Positions 23,843 through 31,813 of a DNA stretch of 64,000 bases are shown here, piece after piece. The stretch spans positions 2,542,001-2,606,000 of the forward strand of contig NZ_ARWI01000001.1 of the NCBI RefSeq assembly GCF_000478585.1, given 5' to 3'. The notes under the pieces are model-generated. The model saw only the letters and a list, made by a program, of their open reading frames with translations, made no database searches and was not told the origin of the DNA. This DNA comes from Thiomicrorhabdus sp. Kp2 (GTDB taxonomy: Bacteria > Pseudomonadota > Gammaproteobacteria > Thiomicrospirales > Thiomicrospiraceae). Positions within the stretch are counted from its first letter, which is position 1; each line of letters starts with the position of its first letter. A program made the translations under genes and the position numbers.

Positions 23843-24481
23843 ATGGAAAAGGAACATGAAATTTTAAATGGGAAATCGCTTCCTATTCAAGAAAGTACAA
23901 TGGGAACTAGAATAAAAGAGGTGGCAACATCGTTGGGTACACGAAAATATGCAGCTATGGTCGCTGGGGTAGCACCAGATACTCTTCAACGGTGGTTTAA
24001 AGAAGAGGCCGCTCCAAGCTTTGAATCGATATCAAAGTTAGCATTGGAAGCCGATTATTCGTTAGAGTGGATAAAAACGGGGGTTGGCTCCAAAAAGCGA
24101 GGGGAGCAAGGTATATGTAACCCTGATATTAACGAGAGAATATCAAATGATATTATTGATGTAATGATTGGATATGGATATATAGATGATGCTTGTGCCA
24201 ACTTTATTAAAGATTTTGTAGGCATATATAACCACTCGATTGACCGTCCTTATCCAGCTGCTTATCACAGGCAGGTACTGCTCAGGCTGATAAGTCAGGT
24301 TAAATCTTCAATAGCAAATTGTGAGCGAATGATTGAAAAGTACTCGGATAACCCTGAGACTAGAGACGCATTTACAAAAGGTAGAAAAGCAAATATGGTA
24401 GAGCTTGAACGATTACAAGCTGAGTTGAAAGAGACATATAAAGGTAATGATAATAACCTGACTGCTAGCTTTGATTTTTAG
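23843..24481 (+). CDS. Phage repressor, HTH-type
   Basis: ATG 23843 follows AGGTGG and is preferred over GTG 23834. The 212-residue product has an HTH domain (GTRIKEVATSLGTRKYAAMV, APDTLQRWFKEEAAPSFESI), then a GYGYIDDACANFIKDFVGIY helix region and a coiled C-terminus. It has no S24 peptidase motif, so induction would not be by RecA-style self-cleavage. It is transcribed toward the phage end, opposite to the transposition genes, exactly as the Mu c repressor. Confidence 0.8.
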   Translation: MEKEHEILNGKSLPIQESTMGTRIKEVATSLGTRKYAAMVAGVAPDTLQRWFKEEAAPSFESISKLALEADYSLEWIKTGVGSKKRGEQGICNPDINERISNDIIDVMIGYGYIDDACANFIKDFVGIYNHSIDRPYPAAYHRQVLLRLISQVKSSIANCERMIEKYSDNPETRDAFTKGRKANMVELERLQAELKETYKGNDNNLTASFDF

Positions 24482-24511
24482 GGAAATCCTTTCCTTTATT
24501 TTTTTGTAAAC

Positions 24512-24709
24512 CATGTGTCGCTGATTTTATATATTTTAAAATTTCATGTGTCGTTTAAATGTAGCTTTAAATTTAATTTAAACCAGCTTTAATCGACGCA
24601 GAATTTTCTCGAACCCCTTTATTTATCGGACTTCATTCCAAAATATCCCAATTAATACCAAAATATCCCAGTATTATTTAGATATTAGTCATTCATGTGT
24701 CCCTCTACA
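24512..24709. repeat. Phage terminus with three transposase-type sites
   Basis: CATGTGTC occurs at 24512-24519, 24545-24552 and 24694-24701, all in one orientation, with the last copy 8 bp from the proposed terminus ...CTCTACA|TATTG. Mu's left end likewise has one end-proximal and two inner MuA sites. Between them two copies of CCAAAATATCCCA lie near 24638 and 24657, possible extra sites. The rest of 24482-24709 has no gene. Confidence 0.65.
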
Positions 24710-25028
24710 TATTGATTGCCTATTTATAGCAAGTTTTTGTTCTATTTTGGTTCAAATTTGTTTTCATAGAATATCTCGATTAGATAACACTATGTTTTAT
24801 ATATGATTTTGTTCTGGCATAAATAGTGTTATTAGTGTTTGTTAATATTCATGAGTTTTAAGTAAGTTGTTTTATTGAATGATTGCTTTTATTTCATTAA
24901 TTTATATGAACTATGTTCCTTGTTTATAAGGCGTTTAACTTGTTTCTGTTTTGTTTGAATAAAAAATCAACTTTCTCAAAGTTACCAGGCCTGGTAGATT
25001 TATTTTGGTCTTTTAAGTGGGGTTGTAG
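24710..25028. other. Host DNA between phage end and nasT
   Basis: This 319-bp AT-rich stretch has no supportable gene. It carries an exact ACCAGGCCTGGT at 24984-24995, 33 bp before nasT, and presumably the nasT promoter. Five bases after the phage end are TATTG, the candidate target duplication; the other copy lies outside the window. Confidence 0.6.
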
Positions 25029-25601
25029 ATGAGTCTAAAAGTTATGTTGGTTGATAATGAATCCGTTCGTTCAGCCATGTTAGCGAAAGCACTTTCGGAT
25101 AGCGGTTATTCTGTCATTGCTAGGGTGAAGCCTGGTCCAGGGTTACTGGCTCAAGTGGCGATTCATTTGCCTGATATGGTTGTTGTCGATACTGAGTCTC
25201 CAGATCGTGATATTCTTGAAAGCATGCACTTATTGAGTGAGCATAATCCACTACCTGTTGTGATGTTTGCTGATGAAGAGAATGAAGTGATTATCCAAGA
25301 GGCGATTCGTTCAGGCGTAAGTAGTTATGTTGTAAAGGGTGTCGATATGGAGCGCGTTAACTCTATTATGAATGTTTCAATTGCGCGTTTTAGAGAGTAC
25401 CAAGCCATTAAGAATGAGTTGCGAGAAACAAAGTCTGAACTGATTGATACTAAGCTTATTGATAAAGCAAAAAGGCTTTTAATGCAGAATAAAAATGTAT
25501 CTGAAGATGAAGCTTACGAGGCAATGCGCAAGCTTTCTATGGATTCGAATCAAAAGATGTCTGAAGTGGCACAGAATATTGTCAATGTTTATGAGTTGTA
25601 A
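25029..25601 (+). CDS. nasT: NasT-type ANTAR response regulator
   Basis: The 190-residue protein has a receiver domain (residues 4-120; Asp54 in VVVDTESPDRDI is the phospho-site position) and a C-terminal ANTAR RNA-binding domain (IDKAKRLLMQNKNVSEDEAY followed by RKLSMD). NasT binds leader RNA of nitrate assimilation operons and prevents termination, unless held by NasS in the absence of nitrate. It lies 8 bp before the nasS-like gene; the predicted target leader is at 26883-26948. Confidence 0.92.
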   Translation: MSLKVMLVDNESVRSAMLAKALSDSGYSVIARVKPGPGLLAQVAIHLPDMVVVDTESPDRDILESMHLLSEHNPLPVVMFADEENEVIIQEAIRSGVSSYVVKGVDMERVNSIMNVSIARFREYQAIKNELRETKSELIDTKLIDKAKRLLMQNKNVSEDEAYEAMRKLSMDSNQKMSEVAQNIVNVYEL

Positions 25602-25609
25602 GGTGTTTT

Positions 25610-26761
25610 ATGAAAGATAAAGTAAAAATTGGCTTTATTCCCTTAACTGATAGTGCTCCTTTGGTTGTAGCTAAAGAAGAGGGGTTTTTTGAACAGTTTG
25701 ATCTTGATGTTTCATTGATTAGAGAAGTTTCTTGGTCAAATATTAGAGATAAATTGGTTTTTAGTGAGTTAGATGCCGCGCATATGTTAGCCCCACTATT
25801 GATAGCGTCTTCTTTCGGTTTAGGAAGCGTAAAAAAACCTTTAGTAACCGCTTATTCCTTTGGGTTGAACGGTAATGCGGTTAGTGTGTCGAATGAGGTA
25901 TTTGCTGAATTAATCGCCATTGAACCCGATTTGGTTTTAAAACCTGAAAAGAGTGCTTCGGCACTTAAACAAGTTGCATTATCAAGAAAAAAACAGGGTA
26001 AAGGACTATTGAGGTTTGCGGTTGTTTTTCCATATTCGATGCACAACTATTTATTAAGGCATTGGTTCTCAACAGCCAATATTCTAGTTGGAGAGGATGT
26101 TGAAATTGTGGTTGTGCCTCCTTCTAGCGTGGTTCAAGCTCTCGATGAGGGGCTGATTGATGGCTACTGCGTTGGAGAACCTTGGAATACTCATGCCGTT
26201 AAGAAACAGGTTGGCGTTACTGTTATAACGGGGTATGAGATTTGGAATAATGCCCCAGAAAAAGTGCTAGGAGTACGTGCTGCATGGGCTGAAGAGAATG
26301 TAAGTATTCATAAAAGACTTATTAAAGCACTTTATCTAGCAAGTCAATGGATCGATGATGCCTCTAATTATCAGAAACTTGTTAAGTATCTGTCTTTAGA
26401 GCAATATGTTGGGGCTCCTGAAGAGTCTATTCAAAATACCTATAAAGGAGAAGTGTGCAACCCAATAAATTCGACTTGTCGAAGTGTCCCTAATTTTAGC
26501 CTGCCTTTTCGCTACCAAGCCAATTTCCCTTGGCAATCTCATGCTGAATGGATTGTGTGTCAGATGCAGTCCTTAGGACAGTTACCTACAGAACTGAATG
26601 CCAAAGAGATTGCAAAGTCGGTGTATTGGACAGATTTATATCGTGATGTCATCTCATCGTTGGGTGTTTCATTGCCTTCGGTTAATGTGAAAGAAGAAGG
26701 TGTGCACAGTGAAATTTGGTATTTAGATGATGTTGAATTAGGATCTGATGCCCTTATATAG
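25610..26761 (+). CDS. nasS: NasS-type nitrate/nitrite sensor
   Basis: A 383-residue protein of the NrtA family (KIGFIPLTDSAPLVVAKEEG, GLNGNAVSVSNEVF, GYCVGEPWN) but without a signal peptide, starting directly at the mature fold. Cytoplasmic NrtA homologues next to nasT are NasS, which bind nitrate and release NasT. It is about 80 residues shorter than NrtA downstream and lacks the C-terminal extension. Context and missing export signal make the call firm. Confidence 0.9.
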   Translation: MKDKVKIGFIPLTDSAPLVVAKEEGFFEQFDLDVSLIREVSWSNIRDKLVFSELDAAHMLAPLLIASSFGLGSVKKPLVTAYSFGLNGNAVSVSNEVFAELIAIEPDLVLKPEKSASALKQVALSRKKQGKGLLRFAVVFPYSMHNYLLRHWFSTANILVGEDVEIVVVPPSSVVQALDEGLIDGYCVGEPWNTHAVKKQVGVTVITGYEIWNNAPEKVLGVRAAWAEENVSIHKRLIKALYLASQWIDDASNYQKLVKYLSLEQYVGAPEESIQNTYKGEVCNPINSTCRSVPNFSLPFRYQANFPWQSHAEWIVCQMQSLGQLPTELNAKEIAKSVYWTDLYRDVISSLGVSLPSVNVKEEGVHSEIWYLDDVELGSDALI

Positions 26762-26882
26762 TTCTTATTTTGTCCTAAGTGGTGCAATATTTTATTTTAA
26801 GACAGACTGATTAAAAGGTAGTTTATTTAACCTATTGATTTTATAGGATATTAATATTATTGGCACTTATAAAGCTTGATAT

Positions 26883-26948
26883 GTTTAAAATTAGTTAAAC
26901 GAGTGTTGAAGCTCACAATTCCTGTTATGGGGGTTGTGGGCTTTTTTG
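26883..26948 (+). promoter_or_regulatory. nrt leader: two hexaloop hairpins and terminator
   Basis: GTTTAA-AATTAG-TTAAAC (26883-26900) and GAGT-GTTGAA-GCTC (26901-26914) are adjacent stems with six-base loops. A 13-bp stem (26910-26922 with 26930-26942) followed by TTTTTT is an intrinsic terminator that shares bases with the second hairpin. This is the layout of ANTAR antitermination leaders. The family's loop rule of A at position 1 and G at position 4 is only partly met, so the terminator is certain and the ANTAR pair is probable. Confidence 0.65.
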
Positions 26949-26979
26949 TTTTTAGAGTTTTGTATTTGAGGGTAGAGTA

Positions 26980-28368
26980 ATGATGAATAGCAAAAATAGC
27001 AGAAGAACTTTTATTAAGAAAACCGCTTTAGCAGTGTCTATTGCTATTAGTTCAACAGCCTTTGCAGCGTGCGCACACGCGTTAGGTGATCCAGAAAAAG
27101 AAGATTTAAAATTTGGTTTTATTAAGTTAACCGATATGGCGCCTTTGGCAATTGCATACGAGAATGGGTATTTTGAAGATGAAGGTTTATATGTTCAATT
27201 AGAAGCGCAAGCTAACTGGAAAGTTTTATTGGATAGAGTCATTGATGGGCAATTAGATGGCGCGCATATGTTGGCGGGTCAGCCAATTGCTGCAACAATT
27301 GGTTATGGAACTAAAGCACCTGTTATTACGCCAATTTCAATGGATTTAAACGGTAATGCCATTACCGTTTCAAATAAAACTTGGGAGTCCATGAAGACAC
27401 ATGTTGAGATGGAAGGTGGTAAGCCTAAGCATCCAATTAGTGCAGCAGCTTTAAAGCCTGTGGTTGAATCTTATAAAGATGCAGGTAAGCCATTTAAGAT
27501 GGGTATGGTATTTCCTGTTTCAACGCATAACTATGAACTACGCTATTGGTTAGCGGCCGGAGGATTGAATCCAGGTTATTACGCACCGCATAAAGGGGAT
27601 AGTTCTGGTACTTTAAACGCTGATGTATTGTTGTCTGTTACCCCTCCTCCACAAATGCCTGCTACGATGGAAGCTGGAACCATTGAAGGCTATTGTGTGG
27701 GTGAACCATGGAACCAGCAGGCTGTTTTCAAAGGTATTGGTGTACCAGTTATCTCTGATAATTCCATTCAAAAAAACAACCCAGAAAAAGTCTTTGGATT
27801 ACGTGAGGACTTCTATGAAAAGTATCCAAACACCACTATTCGTGTAGTCAAAGCGATGATTCGTGCGGCGCATTGGTTAGATGCTGAGAATAATAAAAAC
27901 CGTCCTGCGGCGGTAAAAATCTTATCTAAACCTAACTATGTAGGAGCTGACTACAAAGTTATTGCCAACTCTATGACGGGTACTTTTGAATACGAAAAAG
28001 GTGATAAGCGTTCTGAACCAGATTTTAATGTCTTCTTCCGTTATAACGCCACTTATCCATACTATTCAGATGCTATTTGGTACATGACTCAAATGCGTCG
28101 TTGGGGGCAGATTTCTGAACAAAAATCAGATTCTTGGTACAAAGATATGGCTAAAAAAGTCTATCGTCCAGATATTTATAAAAAAGCGGTTGAAGAATTA
28201 GTCGCTGATGGTACTTTCAATAAAGCTGACTTTTCAGGTGTCTTTGAGACGGATGGTTTCCGTGGAGTACAAGATGATTTCATGGATGGAGTTCCATACG
28301 ATGGTTCAAAACCTAATGAGTACATCGATAGTATGAAAATTGGTCTAAAAGGCGCTAAAACGCTATAA
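26980..28368 (+). CDS. nrtA: NrtA nitrate-binding protein
   Basis: The 462-residue protein starts with a twin-arginine signal (NSRRTFIKKTALAVSIAISS), so it is probably exported folded by Tat; a Cys at AFAACAH may be a lipid-anchor site. The mature part has the NrtA motifs LKFGFIKLTDMAPLAIAYEN, SMDLNGNAITVSN and EGYCVGEPWNQQA. It captures nitrate (or cyanate/bicarbonate in relatives) in the periplasm for NrtBD. It is the first gene behind the antitermination leader and is followed by a long hairpin. Confidence 0.92.
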   Translation: MMNSKNSRRTFIKKTALAVSIAISSTAFAACAHALGDPEKEDLKFGFIKLTDMAPLAIAYENGYFEDEGLYVQLEAQANWKVLLDRVIDGQLDGAHMLAGQPIAATIGYGTKAPVITPISMDLNGNAITVSNKTWESMKTHVEMEGGKPKHPISAAALKPVVESYKDAGKPFKMGMVFPVSTHNYELRYWLAAGGLNPGYYAPHKGDSSGTLNADVLLSVTPPPQMPATMEAGTIEGYCVGEPWNQQAVFKGIGVPVISDNSIQKNNPEKVFGLREDFYEKYPNTTIRVVKAMIRAAHWLDAENNKNRPAAVKILSKPNYVGADYKVIANSMTGTFEYEKGDKRSEPDFNVFFRYNATYPYYSDAIWYMTQMRRWGQISEQKSDSWYKDMAKKVYRPDIYKKAVEELVADGTFNKADFSGVFETDGFRGVQDDFMDGVPYDGSKPNEYIDSMKIGLKGAKTL

Positions 28369-28373
28369 ACTCT

Positions 28374-28406
28374 ATTAGGACTCTAATAAGGTATTAGAGT
28401 CCTAAT
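28374..28406 (+). promoter_or_regulatory. 15-bp perfect hairpin between nrtA and nrtB
   Basis: ATTAGGACTCTAATA at 28374-28388 pairs fully with 28392-28406 around AGG. There is no T-run. It should protect the nrtA mRNA 3' end and allow more binding protein than permease. It also covers the ATG at 28405, which argues against that start for nrtB. Confidence 0.7.
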
Positions 28407-28437
28407 GAAAATAAAATGGAATGACAAAGGTAATTAT

Positions 28438-29436
28438 ATGAATCCTTTAAAATGGGGGTTAATTGAACCCTTCTACAAATTAGTGATAGGTGAGGATCGT
28501 AAAGGGCAAATTAATACAATCGTTAAGATGATTGGTTTGCCTTTAACTGGCTTGCTTATCTTTCTTGTTGTGTGGCAAGGGGCTGCATCCAATATCCATA
28601 CATCTTTAGGTCAGTTTCCTGGTCCTGTTCAAACCTATGAGCAATTTGTTTCTTTAGGTGAAGAGGCTGAGCAAGAGGCGATTAAAGAAGCAGGTTTTTA
28701 CCAAAGACAAGAAGAGCGCAATGCGCGTAAATTAGAAAAGAACCCAGAAGCTGAAGTTAAAATTCGTGAATATACTGGTCATCCTACGTTTTTTGATCAA
28801 ATAGTACGAAGCTTAATTACGGTAATGAGTGGTTTTATTTTGGCATCGATTATTGCGATTCCAATTGGAATTATCATTGGTTTGAGTACGAATGCTTATT
28901 CGGCGGTAAACCCTTTAATTCAAATCTTTAAGCCTGTTTCCCCTCTTGCGTGGTTACCTTTGGTGACGATGGTGGTTTCAGCGGTTTATGTAACAGATGA
29001 CCCTGCATTTGATAAAGCATTCTTAAACTCTATGTTTACGGTATTGCTATGTTGTTTATGGCCTACCATCATTAACACGGCGGCAGGTGTTGCGACGGTA
29101 ACGCAAGATTTAAAGAATGTTAGCCAGGTATTAAGTTTAAGTTGGTGGACACATATTCGTAAAATTGTACTTCCGTGTTCAATTCCAATGATGTTTACAG
29201 GTTTACGTATCTCATTGGGTATTGCTTGGATGGTATTGATAGCAGCTGAAATGTTGGCGCAGAACCCAGGCCTGGGTAAATTTGTATGGGATGAATTTCA
29301 AAACGGAAGTTCGGACTCTTTAGGCCGTATTATGGTTGCTGTTATTGTAATTGGTGTAGTCGGTTTCTTTTTAGATCGTGGCATGTTGATTCTACAAAAA
29401 GCGGTTTCGTGGGATAAATCAGCGGATATTCGCTAA
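28438..29436 (+). CDS. nrtB: NrtB nitrate ABC transporter permease
   Basis: ATG 28438 with AAAGG upstream is preferred because the alternative at 28405 lies in a hairpin. The 332-residue product has an N-terminal span (IGLPLTGLLIFLVVWQGAAS), a charged insert (about residues 70-110), then five spans with the BPD-type loop AAEMLAQNPGLGKFVWDEFQ that contacts the ATPase. It forms the membrane channel of the nitrate importer with the downstream ATPase. An ACCCAGGCCTGGGT palindrome falls within this loop sequence. Confidence 0.9.
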   Translation: MNPLKWGLIEPFYKLVIGEDRKGQINTIVKMIGLPLTGLLIFLVVWQGAASNIHTSLGQFPGPVQTYEQFVSLGEEAEQEAIKEAGFYQRQEERNARKLEKNPEAEVKIREYTGHPTFFDQIVRSLITVMSGFILASIIAIPIGIIIGLSTNAYSAVNPLIQIFKPVSPLAWLPLVTMVVSAVYVTDDPAFDKAFLNSMFTVLLCCLWPTIINTAAGVATVTQDLKNVSQVLSLSWWTHIRKIVLPCSIPMMFTGLRISLGIAWMVLIAAEMLAQNPGLGKFVWDEFQNGSSDSLGRIMVAVIVIGVVGFFLDRGMLILQKAVSWDKSADIR

Positions 29437-29456
29437 TAAAGTTTTAGGAGAAAAAT

Positions 29457-30251
29457 ATGTCAGATATCCATTTAGAATTAACGAATGTTGGGATTGAGTT
29501 TCCAACACCCAAAGGGCCTTTTAGAGCACTTCAGGATGTTAACCTAAAAATTGAACAAGGCGAGTTCATCTCTCTGATTGGCCACTCGGGTTGTGGTAAA
29601 TCGACAGTGTTAAATATTGTTGCAGGCTTGTACGGAGCAACAGAAGGAGGGGTCTTGTTGGATGGCCGTGAAGTGAATGCACCAGGTCCAGAAAGAGCCG
29701 TTGTTTTTCAGAATCACTCGCTTTTGCCTTGGCTAACCGCTTATGAAAATGTCGAGTTGGCGGTTGATCAAGTCTTTAAAAAAACCAAATCGGCTCAAGA
29801 GAAAAAAGAGTGGATTGAACATAACTTAAAACTGGTGCACATGGATCACGCCATGCATAAACGTCCAGATGAGATTTCTGGTGGGATGAAGCAGCGTGTA
29901 GGGATTGCTAGAGCCTTGGCTATGCAACCTGAAGTGATGTTGATGGATGAGCCGTTTGGCGCTTTAGATGCTTTGACTCGAGCGCATTTACAAGATTCAC
30001 TGATGGAGATTCAAAAAGAACTGAACAATACGGTCATCATGATTACTCATGACGTGGATGAAGCGGTATTGTTATCGGATAGGATTGTGATGATGACTAA
30101 TGGTCCAGCAGCCACAATTGGTGAAATTCTCAAGGTTGATTTGCCTCATCCTAGAGATCGTCTAGCTCTGGCGGATGATCCCACCTATAACCACTATCGC
30201 TCAGAAGTCTTACGATTCTTGTATGAAAAACAGAGAAAAGTAGAGCATTAA
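29457..30251 (+). CDS. nrtD: NrtD-type ABC transporter ATPase
   Basis: A 264-residue ATPase with Walker A GHSGCGKST, Q-loop FQNHSLLPWLT, signature ISGGMKQRV, Walker B VMLMDEPFGALD and switch ITHDVDEA. It lacks the NrtA-like fused regulatory domain of cyanobacterial NrtC, so a homodimer would power NrtB. It ends the nrtABD transcript, followed 38 bp later by a terminator-like hairpin. Confidence 0.9.
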   Translation: MSDIHLELTNVGIEFPTPKGPFRALQDVNLKIEQGEFISLIGHSGCGKSTVLNIVAGLYGATEGGVLLDGREVNAPGPERAVVFQNHSLLPWLTAYENVELAVDQVFKKTKSAQEKKEWIEHNLKLVHMDHAMHKRPDEISGGMKQRVGIARALAMQPEVMLMDEPFGALDALTRAHLQDSLMEIQKELNNTVIMITHDVDEAVLLSDRIVMMTNGPAATIGEILKVDLPHPRDRLALADDPTYNHYRSEVLRFLYEKQRKVEH

Positions 30252-30288
30252 ATTTTAAGTAAGGTGTCTATTGCTCTTTTGCACAATT

Positions 30289-30321
30289 GCTAATACACCT
30301 AATTTTGGTGTATTAGCGTGT
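30289..30321 (+). terminator. Terminator after nrtABD
   Basis: GCTAATACACC (30289-30299) pairs with GGTGTATTAGC (30307-30317) around TAATTTT, followed by GTGTTTT. An 11-bp stem makes this the likely end of the transporter transcript, though the T-run is interrupted. Confidence 0.65.
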
Positions 30322-30562
30322 TTTAGAGCTATAGGCGCACCAAAATAAAGCGTTTGAATCATCATTATTTTGAATGTATTGAGTTTTTTAACGCTTTTAT
30401 TTTTATGGGTTCTTTAAGTTGTTGATATTAATGACTTAAATTTAAATTACCCAAGTTGGCATTAAACTTGGTAATTATAAACAATATTATTTGACCTGTT
30501 GTCGGGTCGCACTGTCTAACACTGTGCCCGACGTTTATAGCTTTGGGCCCAAAAGGCTCACT
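30322..30562 (+). promoter_or_regulatory. Long structured leader of the nasB-nirBD-nasA operon
   Basis: This stretch has no gene. Near 30446-30476 AATTACCCAAGTT pairs with AACTTGGTAATT (one bulged C) and near 30499-30535 GTCGG...GCAC pairs with GTGCCCGAC. No T-run follows either hairpin. They suggest an RNA-controlled leader before the reductase operon, separate from the nrt leader; what binds it cannot be read. Confidence 0.45.
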
Positions 30563-31813
30563 ATGAAACAAAATGAAAAACAGAAACTTATTTTGATTGG
30601 GTCAGGTATGGTAGGCGCGAGATTCCTCGAACGCCTTCTCAAAGAAGCTCCAGATACATTCGATATCCGAGTATTTAATAAAGAACCTAACGCGGCTTAT
30701 AACCGCATTATGCTCTCTCCTGTTCTTTCAGGGGAACTCTCTGTTCCAGAAATCATGACCCATGATTATGATTGGTTTAAAAAGCACGCTATTCATTTAC
30801 ACACTGGCACAGCCATTTCAGAGATTGATTCAAGAAATAAAATTGTAATAACGGATTTGGGCGCAAGCTACGCTTATGACACGTTGATTGTGGCCACAGG
30901 TTCCGTGCCTTTCATTATTCCTGTTCCTGGTGCAGAGTTACCAGGCCTGGTTAGTTTTCGAGATATTCGAGATGTGAATTTCATGATTGATTCAGCCAAG
31001 GACAGGCAGAAAGCCGTCGTAATCGGCGGTGGATTATTAGGACTAGAAGCCGCTAATGGTTTAATTTCGCGAGGCATGGATGTCACCGTTGTGCACCGTA
31101 ATGAAGTCTTGATGAATGTGCAACTCGATCGGGTTGCAGGGGGCTTGCTGAAAAAAAGCCTAGAGGCGAAAGGAATGAAATTCAAAATGTCAGCGAATAC
31201 AGCTGAAATTTTGGGGAGTGAGCAGGTTTCTGGCGTTAAGTTTACAGATGGTTCCATAATAGATGCGGATCTTGTGGTCATGGCTGTGGGCATAAAGCCA
31301 AATGTCTCTTTGGGTAGACGAGTTGGTTTAGAAATAAACCGAGGCATTTTGGTCAATGACCAATTACAAACTTCCGTAAATGATATTTATGCTTTGGGTG
31401 AGTGCGTGGAACACCAAGGCCAATTATATGGACTGGTTGCACCTCTTTATGAACAAGCGCAGGTTCTTGCTGAACACTTGGTTGGAAAAGAGGCTAAATA
31501 TCAGGGCAGTGCTGTTTCTACCAAGTTAAAAGTAACGGGTATTCACCTGTTTTCAACGGGTGATTTCAACGACTCACCTGATACAGAGTCTCTAGTTTAT
31601 AAAGATTTAACTCAAAACATCTATCGCAAAATTGTACTTAAAAACAACCGTATAAAAGGTGCCGTTATGTTTGGTGATATTTCCAGTGCTAACTGGATAT
31701 TTAAACAATTAGCAGAACAGAACGATATGTCAGCCTACCGAGATACATTGGTTTTTGGCGAAGGTTTTGAACCTTCGACAATTCAGAATAAGCAAAAGGA
31801 AAAAGTCGCATGA
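30563..31813 (+). CDS. nasB: FAD/NAD(P)H oxidoreductase, nitrate reductase partner (NasB-like)
   Basis: ATG 30563 follows AAAAGGCTCACT. The 416-residue product is the pyridine nucleotide-disulfide reductase type found in the first half of NirB: N-terminal FAD site ILIGSGMVGARFLERLL, NAD site VVIGGGLLGLEAANGL, and FAD Asp replaced by IYALGECVEH as in NirB. It ends before the [2Fe-2S] and siroheme domains. Its likely role is passing electrons from NAD(P)H to NasA. It overlaps nirB by 4 bp. It could instead serve NirB or another acceptor. Confidence 0.8.
   Translation: MKQNEKQKLILIGSGMVGARFLERLLKEAPDTFDIRVFNKEPNAAYNRIMLSPVLSGELSVPEIMTHDYDWFKKHAIHLHTGTAISEIDSRNKIVITDLGASYAYDTLIVATGSVPFIIPVPGAELPGLVSFRDIRDVNFMIDSAKDRQKAVVIGGGLLGLEAANGLISRGMDVTVVHRNEVLMNVQLDRVAGGLLKKSLEAKGMKFKMSANTAEILGSEQVSGVKFTDGSIIDADLVVMAVGIKPNVSLGRRVGLEINRGILVNDQLQTSVNDIYALGECVEHQGQLYGLVAPLYEQAQVLAEHLVGKEAKYQGSAVSTKLKVTGIHLFSTGDFNDSPDTESLVYKDLTQNIYRKIVLKNNRIKGAVMFGDISSANWIFKQLAEQNDMSAYRDTLVFGEGFEPSTIQNKQKEKVA

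Larger units (their letters stand above)
1..24709 (-). mobile_element. Mu-like transposable prophage (one end in window)
   Basis: About 24.7 kb of minus-strand phage genes in Mu order: repressor, Ner-like protein, MuA, MuB, GemA, Mor, gp25-gp30, protease/scaffold, head protein, gp35-gp37, baseplate spike and sheath. The terminus by the repressor is placed at 24709 because the inward-reading sequence from there starts TGTAGAGGGACACATGA, matching the 5'-TG end of Mu-type elements, and holds an end-proximal copy of a repeated CATGTGTC site. The remaining tail, baseplate and modification genes and the other end lie before position 1. Every structural gene seen is intact; only an early AAA ATPase is frameshifted, so the prophage may be functional. 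Insertion is 320 bp upstream of nasT. Confidence 0.9.
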
